The position numbers and the translations under genes were made by a program. From an uncultured Marinicella sp. (GTDB taxonomy: Bacteria > Pseudomonadota > Gammaproteobacteria > Xanthomonadales > Marinicellaceae), in the NCBI GenBank assembly GCA_937942365.1, contig CALDFB010000182.1:1-37736 (forward strand): DNA of 37,736 bases. The letters run 5' to 3'. Each line of letters begins with the position of its first letter. Positions within the stretch are counted from its first letter, which is position 1. The notes beneath the pieces are model-generated. The model saw nothing but the letters and a program-made list of their open reading frames with translations, was not told the origin of the DNA and did not search any database. Below are positions 1 to 8,706 of the stretch, piece after piece.

Positions 1-1
1 T

Positions 2-1075
2 AACCGTTGTTATTTTACCGTAGTAAACGGTCTTCTTGACGACCCATTGGTGCCATCAACTATCATCACGCTGGGTGAACAAGGAGTAGCAGAAGAGTTC
101 CACCCCCAAACAGGCATTCCAACAATCGTTTGGCTTTTTCCACACCATAATAGGCTCTATGCCTTAGCTGGTGAAGATGACTTGTATAACGGCATTTATC
201 GCTTTAAAGAAAACATAGAGGGTTATGACGCTCAGTATATTCTTGGCGGTGGCAGTGAGTTCGGGTTTGCTTTTTCCACCAATCAACTGATTACTGCTTC
301 CACCAAATCCGATGATGATGTCTTTGCAACATCTTTGACTTTTTTTGATAGTGACCTTAATTTTGTACCATCTTACCCTTATTCCAGTGACTATTTGCTT
401 GCTAACTCAAATGCAACACAAACTAAAGTCATTGCTGGTTTCGACAAAGACAATAAAACAACCATCATCCAAGAGTTTGACTCACAAAACAACCTCACAA
501 TCACACATATAGAAAACTTTCGTTTTACACAAGTAATTACCAACCCAAATATCGATGACTCCTTTGTTGTACTAGGACCTCCTTCAGCTCAACCTAAAAT
601 CTACTCGATTAACGAAAAGCCAATCTTAAATGATTTAATCAATGGAACTTGGCATGACCCTCAGGTTCCAAACCAAGGCTTAGTGGTGCAAAAAGGCAGG
701 AGAAACGATGGCAGCGAATACGTATTCACTACTTTGTACACTTATGATCAAGGGGAGCCATTATGGTTAGCTGGTGTGAGTGATTTAAAAGCAGAACAGC
801 AACAGCTGTTTATTTCGCTGTTTCAATATGATGGCCCACAATTATTTGAATACAACATAACCCCAAACCAGGAATTTTTTGGTGAACTAACTTTAGAACT
901 ATTAAACTGTGAACAGCTTAAATTAACGGTTAACAGTGAAGTACATAATAAATCTTTAAATTTGTTGCGCATTGATGACACATCATTTAATCACCTGTGT
1001 GCTGACATTTCATACCTATCATTGAATCAACTCAACGAAACTTCACCCGGTAAAAAGGAGCTCACTCATGAATAA
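2..1075 (+). CDS. Secreted-type protein with C-terminal GxWxDP domain, 5' truncated
   Basis: The reading frame is open to the left edge of the window, so the gene starts outside; an internal TTG at 47 is not a convincing start. The visible part is about 357 residues. The first two thirds look like beta-strand-rich propeller-type sequence with no motif I can name. The last ~120 residues form a domain with NGTWHDP, QGL, then YTYDQGEPLWLAGV and a late Cys pair. The same domain ends the next gene, so the two are tandem paralogues. GxWYDPxxxGxG...YTYD..GxPxWL domains of this sort are common at the C-termini of exported proteobacterial proteins and have no defined function that I know of. The stop overlaps the next start by 8 bases (ATGAATAA), which implies translational coupling. 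The function is unknown. Confidence 0.8.
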   Translation, partial: NRCYFTVVNGLLDDPLVPSTIITLGEQGVAEEFHPQTGIPTIVWLFPHHNRLYALAGEDDLYNGIYRFKENIEGYDAQYILGGGSEFGFAFSTNQLITASTKSDDDVFATSLTFFDSDLNFVPSYPYSSDYLLANSNATQTKVIAGFDKDNKTTIIQEFDSQNNLTITHIENFRFTQVITNPNIDDSFVVLGPPSAQPKIYSINEKPILNDLINGTWHDPQVPNQGLVVQKGRRNDGSEYVFTTLYTYDQGEPLWLAGVSDLKAEQQQLFISLFQYDGPQLFEYNITPNQEFFGELTLELLNCEQLKLTVNSEVHNKSLNLLRIDDTSFNHLCADISYLSLNQLNETSPGKKELTHE

Positions 1076-2756
1076 GGTTTTATTGACATTCGCACTGATT
1101 ATAATCGGCCACCTATCAAATGCTCAAAACCAATACTGGCATACTATACTTTCTGAAAATGAACATTTAAAATTTATATCATCCGTCCAGATTTTAGATA
1201 ATGACACCATTGTTTTTACCGCGAGTTCTGATGGTGTAAGGCATTTATATTCTTTTTCTATAGTGTCCAATCAATTAAATCAAATTAATACTGTAGGTAC
1301 TCGAGGTGCTCCGCGAGATTTAGTGTTTTATAATAATGAAATTTATTTCTTAACACTTATTCAAGGAGCAGGTTTTCATCGCTTATGGAAAACTGATGGC
1401 ACCGCTTCAGGAACGAGCCAAGTCAGTGATATAACTTTTATTTCCCACGGTTCCAATCAACCCTCTTTGTATGTCCACCAAAACACCCTCTTCGGAACAG
1501 GTGACGACAATGCTGTGATTGAATTCAAAGATGGCATTCTAACCAGACATAGCGAACCCTTTTTTAGACCGTCTATCAATCAAATGTGCGTATTCGGGGC
1601 GCAGGATTTCATCGTTTCTAGCTTGTCTGTAAACCCTATGTTATTACACGTTAATGGTTCTATTCGTACAGAATTAACATCACTGATTCCACAAGGTTTC
1701 AGGGTAATTAACTTTGAACAAACCGGCAACGACTGCTTTATCAACTTTAAATTACGAGACGAAGAGTATTCACCAAGAGGTGTTTTAAAAGTGTCTCAGT
1801 CTGGTGCAACCAAGCTATTTAGAGAGGATGAGTTTGAATTTCAAGTCAATATCCTACAAATTTTTATCCACAAAGATCAAAAATATGCTTTTACTCGCGA
1901 TAATAACATCACTTCATTTGTTCAATTAGGTGATGATGAAAGCATTACCTCCACTATTTTTTCAGATGACACGGGAGCCTTCACTGAATATACATCTACT
2001 GCAAACATGCTTTATTTGAACTACAAAAACTCAACCATAAACCAGAACACCCATTATACTTATGATTCTGAAAACAATAGTCTGACACAATTTCAAACTG
2101 GCTCAAATTTATCACTGCCTTCAATCCATACCACAACTCAATCAGATTTTTTTGTCAACAGACCAGCTTCCAGACGTTATTTATCTGCTTTTCAAATTAA
2201 CACTTTAAACGAGAGCAGCCCTTTAACTCAATTAGAATCGAATGGGTTTGGTTTCAACGGAATAATTACTTCAAACTATTTTAATGCCACATATTTCTTT
2301 TTAACTGATCAATCCAGTGGTCTAAAAAGTATCTTTAGTCTAAATACAAAACCAAAGATAGATACCTTATTGAATGGTATTTGGCATGATCCAACACTGG
2401 AAAACCAAGGTTTATTTATCCGACAAGGCAATCGCTTTAATGGCTCTAGGTATATCTTTTCAACAATATACACCTACCTCGAAGGGAAGCCTTTGTGGCT
2501 TGCAGGGGTTGCAGATTACTCACCTGATCAAGACACCATAACTATTAATCTAACAGACTATAAAGGTGGTTCGTTTCTTGAGCCAGACCCACAGCCGACA
2601 CAGTCCATCTTTGGCACACTGACAATTGAGCCAACCACTTGTCACGAACTGAGAGCACTGGTTTCAAGCGAGTCTCAAGAGTTTGAACTCAACTTAATCA
2701 GAATTGATAATACCAGCTTTGATAAATATTGTTTACAAGCAATAGATAATAACTGA
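1068..2756 (+). CDS. Secreted beta-propeller-like protein with C-terminal GxWxDP domain
   Basis: This is a 562-residue protein. The ATG has a good AAGGAG site a few bases upstream, inside the end of the preceding gene. Residues 1-19 are a signal peptide (hydrophobic core, cleavage near SNA-Q). Around residues 105-120 is one LWKTDGTASGT segment, the ELWKSDGT-type repeat found in secreted propeller-like proteins; the rest of the N-terminal 400 residues reads as degenerate strands of the same kind. The C-terminal ~120 residues carry NGIWHDP, QGLFIRQG, YTYLEGKPLWLAGV and two Cys, matching the preceding gene. It is probably exported to the periplasm or cell surface. The pair looks like a duplication with a diverged N-terminal part. 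No catalytic residues are recognised. Confidence 0.85.
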   Translation: MNKVLLTFALIIIGHLSNAQNQYWHTILSENEHLKFISSVQILDNDTIVFTASSDGVRHLYSFSIVSNQLNQINTVGTRGAPRDLVFYNNEIYFLTLIQGAGFHRLWKTDGTASGTSQVSDITFISHGSNQPSLYVHQNTLFGTGDDNAVIEFKDGILTRHSEPFFRPSINQMCVFGAQDFIVSSLSVNPMLLHVNGSIRTELTSLIPQGFRVINFEQTGNDCFINFKLRDEEYSPRGVLKVSQSGATKLFREDEFEFQVNILQIFIHKDQKYAFTRDNNITSFVQLGDDESITSTIFSDDTGAFTEYTSTANMLYLNYKNSTINQNTHYTYDSENNSLTQFQTGSNLSLPSIHTTTQSDFFVNRPASRRYLSAFQINTLNESSPLTQLESNGFGFNGIITSNYFNATYFFLTDQSSGLKSIFSLNTKPKIDTLLNGIWHDPTLENQGLFIRQGNRFNGSRYIFSTIYTYLEGKPLWLAGVADYSPDQDTITINLTDYKGGSFLEPDPQPTQSIFGTLTIEPTTCHELRALVSSESQEFELNLIRIDNTSFDKYCLQAIDNN

Positions 2757-2833
2757 ATCAAATCGGGTCCAAGCACAGAATATGGTGTTTCAAGGTTAAA
2801 TTATTTATTTTCAGCATTATTTATAATTGTTCT

Positions 2834-4321
2834 TTAATCAACTAAGTAATTTATCTGGTTTTCTTTCCTTGATTCTTTAACCATTTCCCTAACCGCTTTA
2901 AGCATGGTCGGGGCGTGGTAAGGAATACCATCTTTGATTGTCCATTCGATACCTCCCGTGCTTTTATCACCTGTTAAAGGTTTGATGTTTCTGGGCCATA
3001 AAACCGATAAGTCTGCCATTGGATTACCCTTTACTATGACTAAATCTGCAGTATAGCCAATGCGGACTTGCCCCAACGTGTCACCTTGGCCCAACACTTT
3101 TGCTGAGTTAACTGTGGCATGCTTTAACACCTCTAAGGGATGGAACCCCGCTTCTTGGTGCAGTTGTAGTTCGCGTAGGTAACCAAAACCATACAGCTGA
3201 TAGATGTAACCGCCATCTTCTCCCGTAGTAATGATGCCACCTTTATCAGCAAAGTCTCTGAGCGCTTTAAACCAAATCTGATAATTGTTTTTCCAAAAGA
3301 CCTCATCTGAAGAGGTCCAACCCCAAAAGAAAGAACCATGTGAGTCGGCGTTGGGTTGAAAAAACTTCTCTAAACCAGGGTGTAAATAGTCTTTGAACCA
3401 CGGTGATGAAACCGCCCTTTGTAAATCTCTTGAAGCCTCATAAATGACCAAAGTAGGATCCCATGCCACACCGGCCTCAACCAGCCCATCTAGAACCTGA
3501 TCGAGCTTTCCTAAGTCTGCTTCACGCCATAAACGACCCGCATACCTGAATCGATGCAACTCATTGGAGTAGTTCATATCTGGTGGGAAGTTCTGCACAC
3601 CATTAAGTGCCGCATCTGGAACGCCATACCAATGCTCAATGGTGGTGGTACCTGCTTCGATGTTATCCCAGGCATTCATATCTTCAACACCTACATGATT
3701 GGCCACTGGTAATTTATATTCTTTGGCCAGTTTTGATGCGGCATGAAAGGTTTGTTTATCCATACTGCCAAACTTCAAGCCATCTACCCCCTGTTTCTTG
3801 AATTCAGTAATCTTTTGTTTCAATTCTTTTTCGCTGTGATTACCCCAAATCATCGGATAAACAAACATCCGTGGCGCAATGATATCACCATCGGCACTTT
3901 GCTTTTTTTCTTTTAAAGTCACTTCAGTGTGGCTGCCAAGATCTCTAACCGTGGTGATTCCACTGGCCAACCAAAGGTAATGTTGATAAGGTTGTGCCAT
4001 ATCGATACCTGCTCGGGTGTACATGGTGTGTGCGTGCATATTAATAAAGCCAGGCAAGACATATGTACCAGTGGCATCTAGCTGTTGAATCTCTTTATTG
4101 CGTATTTCTGCATCATCTTTAGCGCCTGAAATGGCATGTATCTTGCCATCCTTGATATGAATGTCATACGGGCCCTCAGCTGGTGTGCCTACACCGACAA
4201 CAACCATGGCATTGGTCACCAACAATTCATCGTTTTTTTGATTGTGTAGGCTGTTTTGTGCACTTAAACAAGTGCTTAAAAATAACAAGAAACAAGCGGT
4301 CTTTTTCATGGTTAATTTCAT
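2834..4321 (-). CDS. Secreted amidohydrolase family protein (imidazolonepropionase/prolidase-like)
   Basis: A 495-residue metal-dependent hydrolase of the amidohydrolase superfamily. A signal peptide covers about residues 1-21; the start may be Met1 or Met5, since neither has a strong ribosome site. The metal ligands are visible: HAH at 96-98 in PGFINMHAHT, a bridging-Lys candidate at 183 in GLKFGS, His209 (ANHVG), His230 (TIEHWYG) and an Asp in TTGEDGG. The C-terminal beta-sandwich segment with GYTADLVIVKGNP is typical of the Xaa-Pro dipeptidase / imidazolonepropionase-like group. The likely substrate is a cyclic amide or a dipeptide, but this cannot be told from sequence. It is transcribed convergently with the gene on its left and divergently from the Tyr-rich protein genes. 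Confidence 0.9.
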   Translation of the reverse strand: MKLTMKKTACFLLFLSTCLSAQNSLHNQKNDELLVTNAMVVVGVGTPAEGPYDIHIKDGKIHAISGAKDDAEIRNKEIQQLDATGTYVLPGFINMHAHTMYTRAGIDMAQPYQHYLWLASGITTVRDLGSHTEVTLKEKKQSADGDIIAPRMFVYPMIWGNHSEKELKQKITEFKKQGVDGLKFGSMDKQTFHAASKLAKEYKLPVANHVGVEDMNAWDNIEAGTTTIEHWYGVPDAALNGVQNFPPDMNYSNELHRFRYAGRLWREADLGKLDQVLDGLVEAGVAWDPTLVIYEASRDLQRAVSSPWFKDYLHPGLEKFFQPNADSHGSFFWGWTSSDEVFWKNNYQIWFKALRDFADKGGIITTGEDGGYIYQLYGFGYLRELQLHQEAGFHPLEVLKHATVNSAKVLGQGDTLGQVRIGYTADLVIVKGNPMADLSVLWPRNIKPLTGDKSTGGIEWTIKDGIPYHAPTMLKAVREMVKESRKENQINYLVD

Positions 4322-4421
4322 ATCTTTTAATAAGTTTTAAGATTGTATCAACCTCCTTAAAAATTAACCACCTAATATCCAACAGCAATCAATAGTCTTT
4401 AATAAACTTGCTGGGGTTCAG

Positions 4422-4482
4422 TTATTATTCAGCCAAAATCAGTAAATTAGGAAGAACAACAATAACAACAGGAGATTCAAAA
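4422..4482 (+). promoter_or_regulatory. Leader/promoter region duplicated upstream of both Tyr/His-rich genes
   Basis: This 5' region shares blocks in the same order with 5021-5089: TTATTATTCAG (containing a TATTAT -10-like hexamer), then CAGTAAATT, then AACAACAGGAGATTCAA ending at the start codon. No good -35 is evident. Conservation outside coding sequence suggests the same transcriptional or translational control for both genes. The GGAG in the last block is the ribosome binding site and fixes the start at 4483. Confidence 0.6.
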
Positions 4483-4839
4483 ATGAAATCTTTAAAAACT
4501 TACCTCACCCTCACAGCACTGATATTCAGTCTATCAGCAACAGCACAACGTAACCATGACCGCAGCCACCACAACTCTGGCAATAAACAACTTCACTCTC
4601 AAAAACACTACAATGAGTACATACAGCCAGTCCGGTACTATAAACACGGCAACTACGGCCATGGCTACAGATATGGCAAGAAATATTACGGTGGTTATGG
4701 ACGTGGTTACAAACACTATGGTTATTACAACAAATACAACCGTTACAAGCGAAGTAACCGGGCTTACAAACGCAACTATTACAAATCAAAAAGATATTAT
4801 AGAAACAAATACCGTCGCTATAATCGCTACCATTACTGA
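4483..4839 (+). CDS. Small secreted Tyr/Arg/Lys/His-rich protein
   Basis: 118 residues from the ATG at 4483, chosen because a GGAG site precedes it and a signal peptide (MKSLKTYLTL through ATAQ) begins there; the frame is open further upstream. The mature part is low complexity and strongly basic, dominated by Tyr, Arg, Lys, His, Asn and Gly (GHGYRYGKKYYGGYGRGYK), with no Cys. No known fold or enzyme motif is seen. Its final residues (RNKYRRYNRYHY) resemble an internal part of the next gene's product, which is longer. Leader, signal peptide and terminator stem are all shared with that gene, so the two units arose by duplication. Metal binding, adhesion or a matrix role are possible but unproven. 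Confidence 0.75.
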   Translation: MKSLKTYLTLTALIFSLSATAQRNHDRSHHNSGNKQLHSQKHYNEYIQPVRYYKHGNYGHGYRYGKKYYGGYGRGYKHYGYYNKYNRYKRSNRAYKRNYYKSKRYYRNKYRRYNRYHY

Positions 4840-4885
4840 ATAATGTACCATTCACAATGGTGTGAATCACGTTTAAACACAATTC

Positions 4886-4910
4886 CAAGGGCTCTGAAGA
4901 GCCCTTTTTT
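4886..4910 (+). terminator. Rho-independent terminator
   Basis: A GGGCTC stem, TGAA loop and GAGCCC return (4889-4904) are followed by six T residues. It lies about 50 bases after the first Tyr-rich gene. The same stem sequence terminates the second unit. Confidence 0.9.
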
Positions 4911-5020
4911 ATCCCCTAACTTTTCCTCATACTCACAAATAATTGTGTTGATTAATCTACACATTAACCTCCTGACTTTCCATAAGCGATTATGAAGCTT
5001 AACCTTTTCTGAACAGGTTT

Positions 5021-5089
5021 TTATTATTCAGTTTTGATTCAGTCATAACCAGTAAATTGGGATTTACAGTAACAACAGGAGATTCAATC
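5021..5089 (+). promoter_or_regulatory. Second copy of the duplicated leader
   Basis: This is the counterpart of 4422-4482: TTATTATTCAG at 5021-5031, CAGTAAATT, then AACAACAGGAGATTC just before the ATG at 5090. It contains the ribosome binding site GGAG. A TTAACC at 4999-5004 is a weak -35 candidate 17 bases before TATTAT. Confidence 0.6.
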
Positions 5090-5902
5090 ATGACATCTTT
5101 TAAAACATATTTAACCGTAATCGCGATGACGTTCAGCATCACAGCTTTGGCTGATCGCGGTAGAGACAGCGGTTATCATAACAACGATAAAGACCACCGA
5201 CATGCACAAAAGCAAAGCGGTAAAAAACACTCGCATAATAACCGCAGCTTCAAAGGCCAACACAGTGCACGCCAACAAGCCAGTGGCAGTAAACATCGCA
5301 ACAACAGCTACAATGACCGCGTTTATAACGGCCAAAGAAACAACCATGGTAACAATCATCGCCATGGCCAAACCTACAACGAACGTGCATACAACAGAAA
5401 AGGCAATAAGCATAACTCCCGACATGGCCAACGTGGTTTCAATGGCGACTACCGTTCTAACCGCCGCTTTGACCACAGTAACCGTCGCCATAACAGCTAT
5501 GGCTACAACAATAATTACAACCACAGTCGTGGGCAGCACAACAGATACAGTAACAGGTATGATCATGGCTACATAACTCACAACTACTACAAGCCTAAAA
5601 AGTATTACAAAAAATGGAAAAAGTGGAACAAGCACAACCGCAGATACTGGAAAAACAAATACCGTCACTTTAACAACTACCATACCTATCGTGATGATTA
5701 CTATCGGTATCGCCCAATTCGTGGCCTAGGTCACTACTTTGATCGCCCAGGTTACGGTTATGGTCATTGGCATGAAGGCGACTGGTGTATCAACTACCAC
5801 AATGAGGACTATTATCGTGACTACTACAGCTACTACCCATACCATGATGGCTGGAGACATGGTGATGGCGACTTCGGCATCTGGTTCAGTTTCAACCTTT
5901 AA
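5090..5902 (+). CDS. Secreted Tyr/His/Asn/Arg-rich protein, longer paralogue
   Basis: 270 residues from the ATG at 5090, placed by the GGAG site and a signal peptide (MTSFKTYLTVIAMTF to TALA). Residues ~25-150 are His/Asn/Arg/Ser-rich low-complexity sequence with imperfect repeats around YNxRxYNxxxNxH. Residues ~165-205 are basic and Tyr-rich (KKWKKWNKHNRRYWKNKYR) and match the end of the preceding gene. The last ~60 residues differ: acidic and aromatic (GYGYGHWHEGDWC, DYYRDYYSYYPYHDGW), with a single Cys. No database family is recognised. High His content suggests possible metal binding; this is inference only. It has its own terminator and, with the previous gene, forms a tandem pair of complete transcription units. 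Confidence 0.75.
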   Translation: MTSFKTYLTVIAMTFSITALADRGRDSGYHNNDKDHRHAQKQSGKKHSHNNRSFKGQHSARQQASGSKHRNNSYNDRVYNGQRNNHGNNHRHGQTYNERAYNRKGNKHNSRHGQRGFNGDYRSNRRFDHSNRRHNSYGYNNNYNHSRGQHNRYSNRYDHGYITHNYYKPKKYYKKWKKWNKHNRRYWKNKYRHFNNYHTYRDDYYRYRPIRGLGHYFDRPGYGYGHWHEGDWCINYHNEDYYRDYYSYYPYHDGWRHGDGDFGIWFSFNL

Positions 5903-5921
5903 AGTCGAAACATACCCAGTC

Positions 5922-5947
5922 AAAGGGCTCATCTGGAGCCCTTTTTT
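5922..5947 (+). terminator. Rho-independent terminator
   Basis: A GGGCTC stem (5925-5930), 5-base loop and GAGCCC (5936-5941) are followed by six T residues. The stem is identical to that of the terminator at 4886-4910. Confidence 0.9.
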
Positions 5948-5969
5948 GTGCCTGTGATATGGGTATTAA

Positions 5970-7283
5970 TTATAAATCCAGCTCACAAACTGAAGTCCTG
6001 TCCATACACTCAAAATATATGCTGTGTGACTCTGGTTTATAATCCATGGGTTTAAGCGTATATGGGTTGGTGAATTTCGAATAAGCAATCACTTGCTCAA
6101 CAGGTTTATTAGGGTTCAAAGCAATTTCTATTTGCAGCTTCAATAAATAGATCATTCCGTTGAGGTCATGGACTCTCCCAAAGTAATCCTTATAAGCTGG
6201 CATAATATAACTGATTATTTTTTTTCCTGAGGGGTTATATAATGAACTAAGTGACCACTTAACAGGTTGATTGAACTCCTTTTGTAGCTGATTGCTGTTA
6301 ACATATTGAAAATATTTTTTTGAATTATATCGAGCGACTTTTTTCATATGTTTTGTTGTTAGAAAATATCTTGTGTTGTGTGTGGCTTGAGGTTGAAATA
6401 ATAAATTTTCTACAAACCCACCAAATATTTCATTTGAGCTATAGCCGGCTATACTAATGCCATATTTAAACTCATAGTCAAACACTTGACCTAAATCAGT
6501 TTCAGCAAGCTGCAAAACATCAATTTGGGTTTGTAAATGCTTGAGTTGAATTTCGCTTAAACCATTTTTTATGGCTGTTGAAAGACTACTCATATTGTCA
6601 TTCAAAGTGGCCACTGAAACCATACTAGTGATCAGTAAATGGCTTTTTCTGAGTATCATTCTCCAAAATGCCATGTCTTTAATAACCGCTTCAACATATA
6701 CTCCTTCTGAGTGGTTAACAAATTTATCAGCTAAATATATTTGTTTGATTTTCATCAGAGGCCCAAAAGGGCCAAATGGCGTATCTACATCAATTTGCGT
6801 CACTTCTTTAAAATGATTGAATTCGATTAGGTCTGTATATCGTTCGAGCTGCTCTATTAACCGAGGATCAGAAATTGATTTGGTTTTTAACTCACCATTT
6901 AATTTCTGCGTACAGTTTTTATCAGATCTTGACTTACATGAAGAATAGCTATTTAACCAACTCTCATCATGATCTTTTCCTATTAGAGTTTCAAACTCTG
7001 CTGCATTTAAATAATCTAAGCCAGTTTCAGCAATTTTACGATTTAAAAAGTTTCTGACTGCTTCACTCTCTTCTTTTAAGCTTTTACCTGAAATGCCATT
7101 GATAGCTATCAATGCAGGATAAGCATTGTTTTCACTGTACGGTTCTGCTTTGATGTTTTTAATGGCCACCACTTCTGGCAAGAGTTCTTCATCAAAGACC
7201 GGTAGGTTGATCACCAAGGTGACGATAATAAGCAAGGCAATTAAGCCGAATAAATACAAAAGTGTTTTCTTTATTTTTCTCAT
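5970..7283 (-). CDS. Membrane-anchored protein of unknown function
   Basis: 437 residues. A basic start followed by one transmembrane segment at about residues 8-29 suggests an N-in anchor with a large periplasmic domain. I recognise no family. There are Cys residues in SCKSRSDKNC and near the C-terminus (ECMDRTSVCELDL), which could form disulfides. The body is mixed helix and strand with no repeats or visible catalytic motif. It is transcribed divergently from the CadC-like regulator, and the shared 127-base intergenic region holds phased repeats, so it may be that regulator's target. The family assignment is open. Confidence 0.75.
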   Translation of the reverse strand: MRKIKKTLLYLFGLIALLIIVTLVINLPVFDEELLPEVVAIKNIKAEPYSENNAYPALIAINGISGKSLKEESEAVRNFLNRKIAETGLDYLNAAEFETLIGKDHDESWLNSYSSCKSRSDKNCTQKLNGELKTKSISDPRLIEQLERYTDLIEFNHFKEVTQIDVDTPFGPFGPLMKIKQIYLADKFVNHSEGVYVEAVIKDMAFWRMILRKSHLLITSMVSVATLNDNMSSLSTAIKNGLSEIQLKHLQTQIDVLQLAETDLGQVFDYEFKYGISIAGYSSNEIFGGFVENLLFQPQATHNTRYFLTTKHMKKVARYNSKKYFQYVNSNQLQKEFNQPVKWSLSSLYNPSGKKIISYIMPAYKDYFGRVHDLNGMIYLLKLQIEIALNPNKPVEQVIAYSKFTNPYTLKPMDYKPESHSIYFECMDRTSVCELDL

Positions 7284-7342
7284 ATTTTTTATCTGGTTGT
7301 TTAAAGAACTGTTCCATTGTGAAATTTAAACCCCTGAATGAC

Positions 7343-7375
7343 CTGAGTAAAACCTGAGGGTGCTCTGAGTAGACA
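7343..7375. promoter_or_regulatory. Three 11-bp-phased CTGAG direct repeats, candidate operator
   Basis: CTGAG begins at 7343, 7354 and 7365, exactly 11 bases apart, in the divergent region between the 437-residue membrane protein gene and the CadC-like regulator gene. A weaker CTGAA lies at 7334. Tandem repeats with ~11-bp spacing are the usual layout for OmpR/PhoB-type winged-helix binding sites, which is the DNA-binding domain type of the adjacent regulator. That the regulator binds here is inference. Confidence 0.5.
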
Positions 7376-7410
7376 TCAATTAAACGAATTCAAGTGCTAA
7401 ACTGTGCACC

Positions 7411-8235
7411 ATGAGTAAGGAACACCCACATCATACCAGCTCGGCTGGTTTAACCATAAACACCCAGACCGGTGAAGTGATCAGTGACACCGCAAAACTG
7501 CGTTTGAGCCCAGTTAATACTCGGGTACTGAAAGAGTTGTTACAACAAGCGCCGAACACCGTCTCTCGGCAACAGTTATTTGATGGCGTTTGGCCAAATC
7601 AAGAAATCAGTGACGATGCCTTAACTCGCTGCATTTCTGATTTACGTGCCCAACTCAAAAGCTTAACCATAACCACACCATTGATTGAAACCATTCCTAA
7701 AATTGGTTATCGCTGGCAACCTAAACTTAATTCGAAAAACACAACTCACAAAAAGACAGACCATAAAAACACCTCGTTCTGGTCTCAAAACTTAAGACCC
7801 GTACTGATGGCTGTAACCGTTTTTCTGTTGTTACTATGGAGCATGTTAGGCTGGTTGTATTTTTGGTCCAAACCCAACGCTACATCCGTTGTGGTGTTAC
7901 CCACTGAACACAGCTTACCCAACGCGAAAGCACATTGGGATGTTGCTGCATGTATAAAACGAGCCATCTTGTCACAAGCTGATTTGCAATATTTATCAGC
8001 CATTGCCTTAGACGCTTATTCAGGCAACCCTTTTCCATACTACAACCATGAATATGGTGTCAGGTGGATTATGACCAGCCAAGTCAGGGCAACCAAGGAA
8101 AAAAAATCAATTACCTTTAACTTAGTCGACGCCAAAACGGCTTTGGTTACGTACAGCGAACAACACCCTGTTGATGCTGCAGATGAACTGAAGCTTGTGT
8201 GTCAAAATTTCGTTGCTTTTGTGGCATCTCTTTGA
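7411..8235 (+). CDS. CadC/ToxR-like membrane-bound winged-helix transcriptional regulator
   Basis: 274 residues. Residues ~12-104 are an OmpR/PhoB-type winged helix: LRLSPVNTRVLKELLQ, then VSRQQLFDGVWPN, DDALTRCISDLRAQL as the recognition helix region, and the beta-hairpin ETIPKIGYRW. A basic linker is followed by one transmembrane segment at about 130-152. The remaining ~120 residues would be a periplasmic sensing domain with two Cys (AACIKR and LVCQNF). This is the one-component architecture of CadC, ToxR and TcpP: periplasmic signal, cytoplasmic DNA binding. There is no receiver domain. The signal is unknown. No clear ribosome site precedes the ATG. Confidence 0.88.
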   Translation: MSKEHPHHTSSAGLTINTQTGEVISDTAKLRLSPVNTRVLKELLQQAPNTVSRQQLFDGVWPNQEISDDALTRCISDLRAQLKSLTITTPLIETIPKIGYRWQPKLNSKNTTHKKTDHKNTSFWSQNLRPVLMAVTVFLLLLWSMLGWLYFWSKPNATSVVVLPTEHSLPNAKAHWDVAACIKRAILSQADLQYLSAIALDAYSGNPFPYYNHEYGVRWIMTSQVRATKEKKSITFNLVDAKTALVTYSEQHPVDAADELKLVCQNFVAFVASL

Positions 8236-8292
8236 ATATATCATTCAACTTCTCTAATGACAGCCAGGCATTGGACAAGTAATATATAACAT

Positions 8293-8706
8293 ATGAACCA
8301 ACATAAATTTGTCGTACACCTTCAGTTAGTTGCAGACAGTCACGAGTTATTTAGGTGGAAGTCATGTCACCTCAGACTGCATAAAAATGCCACCTTACCA
8401 TGGTTGATTGTCATACCCGAAACAACAGAAATTGAGTTTCATGATTTGCCCACTGAACTACAAACTGAGGTCACTCACATCAGTCAAGTGGTCAGTGATT
8501 ATTTTAAAAATGAACTCGCTACCGAAAAAATCAACTTTGCTGCCATCGGGAATGTAGTTCAACAACTGCACATTCATGTGATTGGACGAAACCACCAAGA
8601 CCCTTTATGGCCAGATGTGGTTTGGGGCCGTGAATTACCACGAAAAATTTATGATCAAAAACAGCTTAAAAACCTGGTGGATCATTTAAAAGGGCTGCTT
8701 AATTGA
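8293..8706 (+). CDS. HIT family nucleotide hydrolase/transferase-like protein
   Basis: 137 residues, a single HIT domain. The histidine-triad motif reads QLHIHVIGR at residues 91-99: the first His of HxHxHxx is Gln, while the nucleophile-equivalent His93 and His95 are kept. It is followed by HQDPLWPDVVWG, characteristic of the small proteobacterial HIT group. Members act on nucleotide phosphoramidates or dinucleoside polyphosphates; the substrate here is not known. Residues 37-42 (PWLIVIP) form the usual strand before the loop. It probably stands alone; the downstream kinase operon is separated by ~150 bases. Confidence 0.88.
   Translation: MNQHKFVVHLQLVADSHELFRWKSCHLRLHKNATLPWLIVIPETTEIEFHDLPTELQTEVTHISQVVSDYFKNELATEKINFAAIGNVVQQLHIHVIGRNHQDPLWPDVVWGRELPRKIYDQKQLKNLVDHLKGLLN

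Noticed and set aside
1068-1075. Identical ATGAATAA overlaps at 1068-1075 and 36857-36864 as a special coupling signal
   Set aside because: ATGAATAA is a simple consequence of a Met-Asn start over a Glu-stop ending; two cases are not evidence of a dedicated signal.
4526-5932. Several long open frames opposite and out of frame with the Tyr/His-rich genes
   Set aside because: They are compositional shadows of low-complexity codons (Val/Cys- or Thr/Ile/Ala-rich), without ribosome sites; the frames with signal peptides and GGAG are the real ones.
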